Below, piece after piece: positions 31,122 to 42,047 of a stretch of 64,000 bases of DNA. The first letter of the stretch is position 1; each line of letters starts with the position of its first letter. Under the pieces are notes generated by a model, which was given only the letters and a program-made list of their open reading frames with translations, searched no databases and had not been told where the DNA came from. Origin of the DNA: Rachicladosporium sp. CCFEE 5018. Lineage: Eukaryota > Ascomycota > Dothideomycetes > Cladosporiales > Cladosporiaceae. Location: positions 1,312,212-1,376,211 of the forward strand of contig KZ111146.1 in the NCBI GenBank assembly GCA_002077045.2, given 5' to 3'. The position numbers were made by a program, and so were the translations under genes.

Positions 31122-31874
31122 CGTGATGAATGACTGCGATGCCCTGACCTCCGCAACTCTGATCTCTGGAGCTCAGAATTCTGCAAGTATGTGGCAGAAG
31201 CCTGTGAGCTATCGGCGTGGGCGCACTCCATCGGGACGTCGAAAGCATCGTCGCGCGCATAACGCAGTCGCTCAAGGCTGCCACTCAGCCTTGCAGGACA
31301 TATGAGGTCGGCGGCGGAAGGTCGTGCGAAGCCATGGCCAATCAATTAGCTCTGGCTAGTGTGACGCCAGCATCCCTGCTCGCCTAGTTTATGCGTCGCC
31401 GTACCAACGACGATTGAGTAAACATGACTTCAAGCAAATTGTCCAAGGTCGACATTGTGTAGCAAGAAGAATAGAAGAGCACTCCAGCACTGTATTATCA
31501 CAGCGACAAAGTCAAACCCATCGCACTCCGAGATCTGACATCGCCCGTTGACTTGACTGGGCCAAGCGGGGCAGTCAAACGTTCCAGCCACCACCCCAGC
31601 CATTCGCACCTGCAAGAAACAGCTCCAGAACTCAAGCTACGCTCCACCTTCCTCCGCACATCTCCATCTTCTAAAATTGTTACACTGACACTGTCACTGC
31701 AGAGGAGCATTATCGTATAGTAATAAGACCGCCATATCGCAATACCTCCCTCGCTCGAGCACGCATTGGATTCGAGCACAGCTCCACACCGATAAGACTG
31801 CGGGGTACATCGAGACATACCGCCTCGAGCATTCCAACAGACATTGTTCGCCCACGAGGCGACACGAGGGCACA
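31122..31874. other. Intergenic, divergent promoter region (copy A)
   Basis: This 753-bp stretch lies between HET (-) and the membrane protein (+). It is mostly conserved in copy B with small indels. I see no gene. Confidence 0.4.
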
Positions 31875-33072
31875 ATGCTGTCACTACCATCCTCCCTCCT
31901 CTCTCTCCTGGCAACCCTCCTCCTCACACCAACACTCACACTCGCCCGCCCACCATTAGAACTCGGCGTACCATTCGCTGAGCTCTTCAATCGCCAAGTA
32001 TGCAATCAACAACCCTGCGGCTGGACTGGTCAACTCTGTTGTCCGCTAGGAGCCTGCTACACCGACCTGTCCAACAACCAAGCGTCATGTAGCAGCACCC
32101 TGCTCGGCGCTGTTGCGCAATCCACACAAGCTGCCGGAGGATACTGGCAGTACTACACCACCACCTACACTCAGACCGATCTCGCCACAGTCACACAAAC
32201 GATGAGCACATATGTCGGTGGAGCACCGGCCACAGTCGCTGCCGCAGCACCCACAGGCATGGCCTGCAGCTACGCCCTCGGCCAGCAAGTCTGCGGCCAA
32301 ACATGCTGCGCAAGCGACCAGTACTGCTTCGATGCCGGTTCGTCACAATGCTCCGCGGCCGCAGCAGCAGGCTCCTCAGGCTACTACACATCCTATTATA
32401 GCACCATGTACGCCAGCACGAACTCCGCCGGCGTGCCTCTGCGACCCACGTCAAGCACACTCATCATCGTCACGGAGACCTCTGCGCCAACCACGACCGT
32501 ACCCTTCCTCGCACCAATCGCGACAGGCGCGAACATGACCCTCACCACAGCCGAAGCCTCCTCCTCCGGCCTCTCCGGCGGCGCCATAGCTGGCATCGTA
32601 ATCGGCGTCCTCCTCGGCCTCGCCCTCCTCGCCCTCCTAATCTTCTACTGCTGCCTCCGCGGCCTCTGGGTCACGATCTTCGGCCGCAAACGCAAGGAAC
32701 GCCGCACTGAGGTCGATGTCTATGAGCGACATTCGCATCACGGGTCTGGCGCGGCGGCCGGAAGGACCTGGTACGGTGCTTCGAAACCGTCACGAGTCGA
32801 GAGACGAGACGAGCATAAGGGTCGGAATGGCCTTGCGTTTGCCGGAGCTTTGGCTGGGTTGTGGGCCATTCTGGGCTTGAAGAGACGGAGCAAGAAGAGG
32901 GATAATGAGAAGTATAGCGAGTATAGCTATTCGAGTGACTATTATACTAGTGCTAGTGAGTAGTCTTGAGGTTATCGAGCTTTTAGAGGTGTTGCTAATC
33001 ATGCTTGCAGGTTCAGCTAGTTCAGACGATCGACGCACAAGGGATACGAGACGGTCCCAGTCGAGACGATGA
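31875..33072 (+). CDS. Secreted/anchored Cys-rich single-pass membrane protein (copy A, intact)
   Basis: Two exons (31875-32955 and 33011-33072; 55-bp intron, GTGAGT donor, TTGCAG acceptor) give 380 aa. A signal peptide covers residues 1-24 (LLSLLATLLLTPTLTLA). The outer part has two Cys clusters: CNQQPCGWTGQLCCPLGACY and CSYALGQQVCGQTCC...YCFDAGSSQC. A Ser/Thr-rich stalk follows, then a strong transmembrane helix at about 235-260 (AIAGIVIGVLLGLALLALLI) and a basic cytosolic tail with repeated Tyr/Ser. The layout resembles fungal wall-stress sensors (Mid2/WSC-like), though no WSC domain is present. Without splicing the frame would stop at 32961; the splice adds an Arg/Ser tail (RRTRDTRRSQSRR). 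Copy B carries a nonsense codon. Confidence 0.82.
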
Positions 33073-33386
33073 GGATGGTGACAGAATGAAGGGTTGCTAT
33101 GAATTTGACATGAAGGGACCTGAGAAAAGGTCGGGCCAATTGGCAGGTGGCGTTCATTTGAGCTTACGCTGCGGGCTCTCCAAGTGTTGGAGGACTCGAT
33201 TCTAGCGGAGCAGGGAGCATAGTGTACATACCCGACCCAATGCACTCACATAGCTTCGCAAGCTTCCACTCACGTATGCACATCTCCTCGATTTATGTTA
33301 TGCAGCTACTAGTAACTTCGCCTTCTTTGGGAATCCACGCTGTCGCGTAGTGCACTTTTGTTAAGTAGGCCCTCCACTCCTCGCTC
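33073..33386. other. Intergenic, converging 3' ends (copy A)
   Basis: This 314-bp stretch lies between the membrane protein and the F-box-like gene. I see nothing besides conserved non-coding sequence. Confidence 0.4.
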
Positions 33387-34480
33387 TCACAAACTAAACT
33401 GCATCAACAAACCCCTCTTCCTTCCCAAATCCACAGCCGACAACCTCATCCCCATCCTCCTCACCGACTCGGCCTCAGGCGGCAAACACCTTCCCCGTCT
33501 CGCGGCGTCAAAACGCCCCAACTTCCCGCCACAAAGCCCACACCACTCCACTACCCCGTTTCGTCTCATCTCGCAGACCTTACAGTCGCTTGGCGAGTGC
33601 TCGTGCGTTGGCACGCTGTGCGCGGGCTCAGAGTTCAAATTGTGAGGAGCGATTAAGGCGCCGACGTCTTCGCTTTCGAGGCACGCCGGGAGGGTATTCG
33701 AAGTGGAGGAGGGCGCGGTGCAGGCGTCGTGCGTTGGCGTGGCGAAGATCTCGGCGTTGAAGCAGGGGACGCAGAGGTAGGGGTTCAGCCAGCGGGACTC
33801 GATGTTGCAGCGGCAGTAGTAAGGTTTGGCCCTCGATTGAGTGTTGCCTGGGGATAGGGAGAGGGGAGATGATGCACCGCGTTTGGACATACTGTCTAGC
33901 ATCATCTCGAGGTTTGTGAGGATTGTTTGGGCTTGGCTGGGCGTGCGCGACGGGTATAACCAGCGGCGTTTGTGGGCGTAGGTGAGCATTATGCCGTGGG
34001 AGGGGGTGAAGCGGCAGGCCTGTGCGGTAGAACGTGAGCTGCGAGAGAAGTTCAAGAGGGACCTGAGTGGATGTGGCGACTTACGCTGCAAAGGCCGACG
34101 CCACAGTTCTGGCATCTCTTGATGAGCATCAAGTTCCGGCGAGCGTTAGGACAGGGCAGGCAGTAGCTGAGGCGGGTGGTGTTGTATCTAGGCCTGCCTT
34201 GCTCGACTAGGAGGCCATCACAGCGGGTTGTGCGGGAGAGCAGGGCTTCGTTGAGTTTGAGGGGATCGCGGCTAGAGTGGAGGATTCCCCATACGGTATG
34301 GCAAGTCAGTCCAAGGGAGAGGCACTCGCGTGGAGTGAGTATGCTAGAGATTGATCTCAGGATACCATACTGAGATAGGATTTCGAAGAGGAGCGTAGTC
34401 GTCCGAGAAGTACTCCTGCTTCGTGAATTTCTTGAGTCGATGTAGTGTCTTAGCTTCTTCCCTAGGCCTGGACTGGTCAT
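33387..34480 (-). CDS. F-box-like protein with Cys-pair zinc motifs (copy A)
   Basis: Two exons (34480-34085 and 34019-33387; 65-bp intron, GTAAGT donor, CGCACAG acceptor) give 342 aa. Residues ~30-75 (LFEILSQYGILRSISSILTPRECLSL...TCHTVWGIL) look like an F-box-type helical hairpin. Four zinc-type cysteine pairs follow: CLPCPNARR, CQNCGVGLC plus CR after the splice, CRCNIESRWLNPYLCVPC, and CKVCEM plus CGLCGGK. It could be a substrate-receptor subunit of a cullin ligase, but the F-box assignment is tentative. Copy B is nearly identical in the second exon. Confidence 0.7.
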
Positions 34481-35458
34481 AGATAGATGTCGCTAGGAGC
34501 AATCGCGTTACTCTCATCGTCGCCATGAGGTGGAGTCCTCAGTCGTGGGTCGCCCGCGTGCTCCTTCCGTTCGGATCCTGGTGCAGTATGTGAAATGCGG
34601 CTGCAGCGACTACCTATGTGGTGTCGTCCGCTGCGCTTGCACTGATATCTCTTGCAGTCATCAACGCCGTCTCCATGTGCGAGACCCCGATAGCAATTCG
34701 CAAATGAAGACAGAAGGTGGGAGAAGGTTCTCGGACGGGAACGACGAGAGGTTGAAGTCCAGCTTGCTAATGTCAAGTACGCCTACCTGCTCGTCTATTA
34801 CACACCTCGTCGGCGTAAGGCTCGTAGCTCAAGACACGAAGCTCGCACATGGTCTTCGACACACTAGTCTGCTGCTTTCGACGCAATCACAATCCGCGGA
34901 CTGGCGTCAGTAGCGACATCCAAGTGCGCGTGGCGTAGAGCCTGCGACCTTCGTGGACATAGCAGCAACATAGCCGTTCTTAAGCTGCAGAAGGTACTAC
35001 CCGCATCTTTAATGATACGAGCAGCGGAGAGGGTTAGCGAAGTGATGGGGCGAAAGAGACAATCCTGGGCGCAGTTTGATGAGTACGCAGACTGTGTATT
35101 ACGCATCACGAATTGTTAGTGGGAGCTATGGAAATTCGTCTCAGATTACTCATGTTGTAAAAGAACATTCGCCTGTACCACTGACGATTCAGATGCGAGG
35201 CACCATCGTGCAGCGGATTCTGCGCAGCGAAAGACCCACGACTGCACAGCTGTTGCCTTGCAGTGGCTGGATACTAGAGAGACAGCCGGGTGTTGCAAAA
35301 AGTGGCTTTCGACGCGGGATCCGGATACGAATCTCTCGAGCAACCTATAATCGATTCTCTCAGCTATGACTATCTTTACAGCCTCTCAACGACCGAAGCG
35401 AGTGGCGGTCATGCACAAGCCGATAGCATACCCCATGCTTTCCATGATAACGCCGGAT
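34481..35458. other. Intergenic, 978 bp (copy A)
   Basis: Upstream of the F-box-like gene and downstream of the DUF6699-like gene. Several short frames overlap, conserved only as much as neutral sequence by eye. I see no supported gene. Confidence 0.4.
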
Positions 35459-36216
35459 CTAGGCCTCTTCACCCTTGTTCTTGTTCTTCTTCTTGCCGGA
35501 CGGTGGTGCCGCCTCTCCAGTCTTCTTCTGGTGCACGATGAACCGCGTGTAGCACTCATCCTTGTCCCACTCGAAGCCTGCGAGGTAGGGAGCATCGAGC
35601 TCGTCGTCGGCCTGCATCATGTCAGCCTACATCTTTCGAATGGCCATCCTGGCACACACGAGGAACGATACACACCTTCTTCTTGAACTGCTTGTGGATC
35701 GCGTCTAATGCGTCCTTGATCGTCACGCCCTTCATGTTCCGTGCAGTCACCTCCAGGCCGAGGGGGAAGCGGAGATCAATCTTCTTAATTGGCGGGTGTG
35801 TGAGCATCTTCTTGAGGATCTCTTTGTCATCGACTGTTGACGAGGACGAGTTGACTTTCCTGTTCAGTGCGTTAGCATGAGGTAATGGCTCGCCCCCTTA
35901 CGCTCTGAGGCACGTCGGCTCTTAGCGGCAAGGTATTGAGGTGAGTGCTCACCAGTTCAACCTCTGCGTTTCAGGTGCGATCTTCAGCTCCACGCCTTCT
36001 TTCTCTGTCCATCAAGTCAGCAAAATCGCTCATCTCTATCACCAGGAAGCTCGGATGTCACGTACCAAGATCATTGATGTTGAACACGCCGCTCACGGTA
36101 CTGCTCGTCCGACGGTGCTTGATCTTGCTCTCTGATGGCGAGGCGGGTGCACCATCGTCAATTGCGGAGTCGACCTTGCTGAGAGCTTCGGTGTTCGATT
36201 GCACGTCTGCGGACAT
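35459..36216 (-). CDS. DUF6699-like small protein (copy A)
   Basis: Four exons (36216-36066, 36004-35953, 35859-35676, 35611-35459) give 179 aa; introns are 61, 93 and 64 bp. Donors are GTACGT, GTGAGC and GTGTGT. The N-terminal third is polar (MSADVQSNTEALSKVDSAI, HRRTSSTVSGV). The core runs HPPIKKIDLRFPLG, then VTIKDALDAIHKQFKKK and ADDELDAPYLAGFEWDKDEC, the pattern I associate with fungal DUF6699 proteins of unknown function. The C-terminus is a lysine-rich tail (SGKKKNKGEEA). Exon joins all keep frame and give continuous sequence matching copy B, so the model is well supported even though no exon is longer than 62 codons. Confidence 0.72.
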
Positions 36217-37267
36217 TGTGATGGATGTGGTTGAGGATGAATGCTCACGAAGATGAGCTTCGATGCGATGCTGGAGTCGTTGATGAGCTCAAGGAGTGTC
36301 TTACTGATGGTGATGAGTGTTGGTAGGACGATGAAGAGAAGAAGGAGAGCAAGATGAGTGAGCGCTACATGCTCATCCACGGCTGATCAATACAAGCCCA
36401 AGCTCCTTGACTGATCGCGCGGGGCTGCTCCCAGAGCTCGTGACCATCGAGGTACGTACTCCCCTCTCCGGCTCCTGGAACGCGCAGCAGGTGCGACCAG
36501 GCTCCTTGCCTACAAGCTACAAGCTATTCCCAGACGGTATCATCCCACTGCTCACGCGATCAAGGCATCCAATTGAAGCTAGCGCTGAAAGCTAGGCCCC
36601 GCATTTCTGGCTGGAATCTGGGGAAGGTGCGTGTTGCTAGCGTGTTACCTGTACTTTGTATCGACGTCGATTGCTATGCACGTATGCGTGTCTCTCAATA
36701 AGATGCCAGACGTCAATTCGATGAACGAAGCTTGCGATAGATGCGCAATCCATTGCCAAAAGAATGAAGTCGAGCAGAGCAGCTCCCTCGGCGATTCACA
36801 ACACGACGCCGGAACATCCGAAGATTCGGCTTCAGCTCCGCGTTGATCGCGTGCTCCTTGCACGACATCGGGTGCTTTGTGGGAGGGTATATTTCCATGG
36901 CCCAGAGTGTACTGTGGCTTCGGATTATGTAAGGTACCAACACCGCATTGAGCAATGCCGCATATCAAGCTTCGCAGGTCCGACACGAGCTTCGTTAAGA
37001 AGGGAGTGAGGTGCCGGCAAAAACGCCAGCAACTACTTCTCCGGTTCCACTTCTATAAGGTTCGATGGTCCAAGTGTGACAATCGGTCATCAGCTCCCGC
37101 ATATCTTGTCAGAGTCGGGAGGTCGCGGATCTACTTGTATCGAGCGGTTGTTGATAGCATACCGTCACGACTGGATAGCCTCAAGGCACGCACGAGAGCA
37201 TCCTATCTTTGCTATTGTACAATCAGACCAATTCCATGCAATTGGGTATCTAAAAGCGCCACACCAC
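36217..37267. other. Intergenic, 1.05 kb (copy A)
   Basis: Between the DUF6699-like gene and the SCY1-like 3' end. It is highly conserved in copy B over long stretches (for example 36400-36660) without an evident reading frame, so it may be regulatory or a 3' untranslated region. Confidence 0.4.
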
Positions 37268-37968
37268 TCAAAGCAGACTCTCATACTGATCTAAACCTTT
37301 CTTCGGGCCACCCGGCTGGGTTTGAGGCTGCGTTCCTGCCATCATACCGTTGACGCCGACACCTACCCTCTGCGTGCTCGCGGGTGGCAGTGGTAGACCA
37401 AACGCCCTGCCACTCATCGCCGTTTGTCCCACTGAAACAGGCTTGGAAGCTGCGGCCCAGTTGATCTGGCTCCCTGCGCCATTAGCTGCTAACGGCTGTG
37501 CAGGGCGTCACGGCATGATTGAAGTGGAAGTTGGCTGCAACGGCTGCGACCAGGGCGTGCTCGGCGTCAGGGTCGCGAAGGAGGAGAGCGTTTGATCCGG
37601 TGTAATTGCCCGATGTGAACTTTGTCCATTTGCCTGAAGACCGTAGCTACTCATCGCAGATGACATCGATGGCTGCGTGGTAGGTGATGTTGTCTGCCAT
37701 GCGAACGTTGGGATACCATTATTCGGCTGTGGTCGTGCGTGTTGCGCAGTAGGAGCTGCCCAGTCGTTCATCAGGTCGTCGCCGCCTGGCTTCGTAGCAT
37801 TACGTCCAGAGACTAGAGCTGCGAAGTCTACCTCTTCGTTGTTCTGCAGACCATTCGATGCAAATGCGGCGCTGCTGCCGGTCCGAGAGACTCCCGGATG
37901 CCGCACACCGAGAGCAGCATTCGCGTTCTCCCGACTCATCTCTCTCAGCTTCCTCATATGTTCCCGCT
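37268..37968 (-). pseudogene. 3' fragment of SCY1-like pseudokinase gene with premature TGA (copy A)
   Basis: This is the C-terminal quarter of the gene complete in copy B. It runs from the contig end (37968) to the ancestral stop at 37268-37270. A TGA at 37508-37510 replaces the serine codon of copy B (TSTSIMP then stop instead of S), which removes the last 80 residues. The sequence beyond still reads in frame (GVNGMMAGTQPQ, LDQYESLL), so the nonsense change is recent or tolerated. The 5' three quarters are absent because the contig ends at the gap. Confidence 0.75.
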
Positions 37969-38068
37969 NNNNNNNNNNNNNNNNNNNNNNNNNNNNNNNN
38001 NNNNNNNNNNNNNNNNNNNNNNNNNNNNNNNNNNNNNNNNNNNNNNNNNNNNNNNNNNNNNNNNNNNN
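37969..38068. other. Assembly gap (100 N)
   Basis: Exactly 100 unknown bases. The left side ends inside the SCY1-like gene; the right side restarts at the same base at which copy A began. Confidence 1.
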
Positions 38069-38575
38069 CCCCTCGCTTTTCACGACCCACAGCCGATCGT
38101 GGACGCCAAAGGCAACCATCCTGAAGCCGAGTGGGCTAGCGCCTTGGAGCCTGACATCCACGAGTCGGATCCCGACATTCCGACACCTGTACCTGCAGCG
38201 GCAAAGGAGGATGTACAATCTGCCAAAGCAGGTAGCGGATTCTTCGGAGGCAAGCTACACATGCCTCACCTCCGCCACCCTCATTTGCCTGGTCATCTTC
38301 CACACGGGACGGACACATCGCGAACGGGCAATGTGGCAGAGCGCTCGACGCCGACAGACCAACACACCGCGCTGTCAGGCCCTGATCGCGGCTTTGTGGC
38401 AGCTGCCAGCGAGAATGGCGAGAGACACGAGGGGCTCATTGGCGCGATCCGTCGCCGAAGCTTAGAGGTGGCGTATTGTTTGCAGCCAGAGCATGCCAAG
38501 CCGAAGAATGAAATGGTAGGGTTGTGGCCGGAACATCGTGGCGATACGACGCTGGAGCACCCACAAGGACGTTAG
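38069..38575 (+). CDS. Unknown acidic protein, 3' part (copy B)
   Basis: The counterpart of 20451-20957, starting at the same internal codon (PLAFHDPQP) and ending at the same stop. One residue differs from contig 1 and copy A (HLPGH for HLPGR). It is 5'-truncated by the contig start. Confidence 0.7.
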   Translation, partial: PLAFHDPQPIVDAKGNHPEAEWASALEPDIHESDPDIPTPVPAAAKEDVQSAKAGSGFFGGKLHMPHLRHPHLPGHLPHGTDTSRTGNVAERSTPTDQHTALSGPDRGFVAAASENGERHEGLIGAIRRRSLEVAYCLQPEHAKPKNEMVGLWPEHRGDTTLEHPQGR

Positions 38576-38930
38576 GGGCCCGCTGGTATCCCGAGATTGT
38601 GTGTGGGAGAGCATAAGCGTTCACTGTGTGGGAGACTGCGTTCGTCGTACAAGCTTAGCTATGTACGGAGCATGTTTTACCGTTATCTATATTTTGTCAG
38701 CAGCAAGGTTCCTATCATGAAGTCTCTGACCCCTGGTGCATTTGGGTGCTCTGTCTCATTCGTGAGACGTACGCAACGCTTCCCTTCAATTGATCTGAGT
38801 CGCGCCCGAGTCTCAACCTGCGTCGCCCAGATTATAGTGGTTCCCTCATGCGTATCATACTCGTCACCTCCCACACATGATTATGCTTCTTCCATAATTC
38901 ACCATCATAGTCTCATTATGGTCCTTGCCG
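38576..38930. other. Intergenic, converging 3' ends (copy B)
   Basis: This 355-bp stretch is equivalent to 20958-21309, with a 3-bp insertion (gtg near 38840). I see no feature. Confidence 0.4.
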
Positions 38931-39955
38931 TCACACCCTGCCCGCCCTGCCTGCCTGGATGATTTCGCCTGTACCTCGATCTCCACTCCTCAGCACCGAC
39001 CAACCCACGCTCTGACCCTTGACGAGAGTCAACTCGACCTTCGTTCCCATGATCTTGAAAGAGCTCTTCTCCGGATCTATTATCGCAAACAATTCCATGT
39101 TCACACAATACCTCTTTCTATCCGAGGTCCGTAGATCTAACGCGACGGTCTTCTTGTCGGCCTTGAAGTTGATGCTCGACATGGTCTTGTCGACTTTCTT
39201 CAGATATAACGACGCAATGACCGTACTCGCCGTCTGGTAGAAATCACTCCTCACCTCCTTGATCTCCTCGTCCTCTTCATTGCCACCCGACTTTGGCTTG
39301 CCGACGAACACATGCCGCGCCTTCGTCGTGCACCCCTCGATCTTCATGAACTCGTCGAATTCCAGAACTCGCCGTTTACAGCATGTCCAGCCTTTGCTTC
39401 CCTCGTGAAACAACGCTGCACCAGGGTGATGCACGCATTTTTCCTCTCCTCGCGGGACCTTCGCATCGTAGCTCTGCCCACAAGCTTTCCGCTTACACGG
39501 CGCCCCACTCGGCACTGCCACGCCTTCCTCATCGCTCTCCACTTCCTCGACCACCTCTGCCTTCGGCGTCGGCGTCGCAGCTTGCTGTGTCGAGACAGCT
39601 TGCCGTGCTACAGCCGGCTCAGCGCTCGCCTTCGCATTCTGCGCTGCGATCTTGGCGTCCACTTGCTCTGATGTGAGTTTGTTCGTATCGGGTTCCGGTT
39701 GTGGAGTGTCATCTACTATGCTGTGTATACCTGTCGTGCAAGGTGGGAGGGTGAGAAACTCATCGAAAGTCAGAACGCGAGACTTGCAGCAGCGGTAGCC
39801 CTTTTGACCTTCGTGGAAGACTGGAAGACCGGCTGTGAGAGTGGTCAACGGAGGTTCTGGACGAGGGAGCGGCAAGGCTTACGATGGTAGGTACAGGGCT
39901 CTGAGGAGTCCGAGAACAGCATGCCGCATCCGCGGTGGACGCATTTCTGAGCCAT
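38931..39955 (-). CDS. CHORD- and CS-domain protein, Hsp90 co-chaperone (copy B)
   Basis: Same exon plan as copy A (39955-39883 and 39832-38931, 50-bp intron), 324 aa. The first exon differs more than the rest: CVHRGCGMLFSDSSEPC against CVHRGCGKHFLDSSEPC, but all zinc-binding cysteines and histidines of both CHORD domains are kept. Other changes are scattered and conservative (for example CKRKACGQ for CKRKGCGQ, MELFAIID for MELFATID). Both copies look functional. Confidence 0.92.
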
Positions 39956-40135
39956 GATGTTCTGGAGAGATTATGCTTAGCCGATCGCAGGCTAATGGCG
40001 GTTAACGAGGAATTGTTCGCATGAAACATTTCTAGCAAGTCGACATCGACGTCAGCGCCAGCGGTCTTGGCACTTTGACGCGAAGACAACACGAGATGGA
40101 AGTGAATCTACATACTTCCATCTCACAACCTCACG

Positions 40136-40549
40136 ATGAGGCCTACAATCCGCCTGCTATCGGTTGATCACGCCCGTCAATGGGCTGTCCGTCTGACGTT
40201 CTTCACTCGACCGAATTGCAGACTCTGCAACGATGCTAAGGATGTCATGGCCAAGGTCTGGGAACGACGACCATTCGAGTTCACCGAGGTCAATGTCATG
40301 AAGCATCCGAAGTGGAAGGCATTGTACGAGTTCGATACGCCTGTGGTCAGATTGAGCTCATCGTTACCGCTATCCTGGGTGGATTGCTGACCATTGCTTC
40401 AGCTACATGTCGACAAGGTCAGGGAGAGCAGCAATGCTTTCGAGACGACCACCGCAGCCGGGAAGCTAATGCATCGCTTCACTGAGGAGCAGCTGGAAGC
40501 TGTCATGGAACAGGAATTAACCAAGGAGCCGGACTCGTACTCCCCCTGA
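40136..40549 (+). CDS. Glutaredoxin-like (DUF836) thioredoxin-fold protein (copy B)
   Basis: Two exons (40136-40345 and 40403-40549) give 118 aa with the same splice sites as copy A. The residue between the two active-site cysteines changes from G to R (CRLC for CGLC at 28-31). The dipeptide between the cysteines tunes redox potential in thioredoxin-fold proteins, so this change could matter. The rest is almost identical (SSNAFE for SSHAFE, MEQELT for MDQELT). Confidence 0.85.
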
Positions 40550-40919
40550 TGCCTGGAAGCCTATTGAAACCGGTTCTATCGATGCTGCAGGCATGTCCGT
40601 GATGGCGACGACCGTGATCTCACAGCCAAACTTCTGGGTTCTCCCCTAGAGTCGAACACGATGCTCTTAAAGGTGCCATCATCGCAGAAGCACCACTCAC
40701 TTGGTCTGCCATTGTTCGGCTCAAATGTGAGTCTGCCGATGGTACCTGAACGGACTACATTGCCCCGAGGACCCCGCAGGAGCATTGAAACAGCTTGGAG
40801 ATGAAGTGCTCACGATGCATCTTGTCGACTTCTTCTACGCACTACATTGACGCGACTTCGACGACACCTTTGGCTTCACCAGTTCTCTACGCCACGAAAC
40901 CCTCTCACTGGCCGCAGTC
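40550..40919. other. Intergenic (copy B)
   Basis: This 370-bp stretch is equivalent to 22935-23304, with many substitutions. No feature seen. Confidence 0.4.
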
Positions 40920-41810
40920 ATGGCCATGCAATCTGCCAACCGCCTTCAAAATGCCCTCAAATCTAAATCACCCACCTTCGGCGCCTGGCAAATGCTCCCA
41001 GGCACGAATCTCTGTCGCGCAATCTGCCGCTCATCCGCTTCCATAGACTGGCTCCTGATCGACCAAGAGCATGGAAACATCTCCGACGACAGCATGCACG
41101 AGCTCGTAGCTGCGGCGGCAGCCTGCGGCGTCTCGCCTATAGTCCGCGTCCCCGACGCACAACACTGGATGATCAAACGCGCGCTAGACGCCGGCGCGCA
41201 CGGTATTCTGGTACCGTTACTGCAGACTGCCAAGCAGGCGCAGGATATCGTGTCTTGGAGTAAGTTCCCACCACAAGGGACAAGGGGGTTTGGCAGTCCC
41301 TTCAGCATGGAGAAGTTTGTTCAGCAGCCGCCTCTCGGGTCGACCAGTGCGGTGAAGGAGGTCAGCTCAATAGACTACCTCAAGCAAGCCAACAGCTCCC
41401 TCGTCATCGCCGTGCAAATCGAAACCTCCTCCGCCCTCGCAGAACTAGACGCTATAGCCGCCGTCCCCGGCATAGACGTCCTCTTCGTCGGGCCCTTCGA
41501 TCTCGGAAACAACATCGGGCATCCCATAGTCTCCGCCACACGCGATCCGGAGCTTGTGGAAGCTATCGCGAGCGTGCAGAAGGCTGCTGAGATGAACGGG
41601 ATCAGCAGTGGAATTTACTGTAATAGTGGCGAGGAGGCTAGAACGTATGCCGATAAGGGGTTTCGGATGTGCAGTGCGATGACGGATATGTTTGCTGTGC
41701 CGAAAGCTTTTGGGCAGGCGTTCGAGGCCGCGAAGGGAGGTTATGTGCATGCTGGGGTGCAAGGATTGAAGAAGGGGATGGAGGCTGTTAGTGGGCCGTA
41801 TGGAAAGTGA
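40920..41810 (+). CDS. HpcH/HpaI-family aldolase (copy B)
   Basis: A single exon, 296 aa, same start as copy A. All active-site residues (H51, R76, E168, D194) are unchanged. Differences from copy A cluster in the last 80 residues (AEMNG, ARTYADKGFRM, TDMFAVP, KGGYVHAGVQGLKKGM). Both copies should be active enzymes. Confidence 0.9.
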   Translation: MAMQSANRLQNALKSKSPTFGAWQMLPGTNLCRAICRSSASIDWLLIDQEHGNISDDSMHELVAAAAACGVSPIVRVPDAQHWMIKRALDAGAHGILVPLLQTAKQAQDIVSWSKFPPQGTRGFGSPFSMEKFVQQPPLGSTSAVKEVSSIDYLKQANSSLVIAVQIETSSALAELDAIAAVPGIDVLFVGPFDLGNNIGHPIVSATRDPELVEAIASVQKAAEMNGISSGIYCNSGEEARTYADKGFRMCSAMTDMFAVPKAFGQAFEAAKGGYVHAGVQGLKKGMEAVSGPYGK

Positions 41811-42047
41811 GACGATGAGCAGGTGTGGGGAGAGCCGTGTGTGCATGTCAAATGCATGTTGAGATCTGGCCATGCGAATAACCAGTATCACACTTCCTTG
41901 TGCCCCCTTGAGACCTCTTTATGGCTTTGTTCCTATCCGAGCCATCCGTTCCTATGTACGCCTTCGCCGCTCTCTCCCCAATCTTGGCCCCTCTGTCCCA
42001 CTTCTCCCTCGAATTCGCTGTTCAACGACTGTTCCAATTCCGGATCC

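Larger units (their letters stand above)
20451..37968. repeat. Copy A of the duplicated locus (probable alternate haplotype)
   Basis: This 17.5-kb segment is bounded on both sides by 100-N gaps and is collinear with 38069-57746. It starts at the same base as copy B and ends inside the SCY1-like gene that copy B carries complete. Coding stretches differ by a few percent; ends (first ~430 and last ~430 bp) differ by one base each. It lacks the second HET gene of copy B. Confidence 0.9.
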
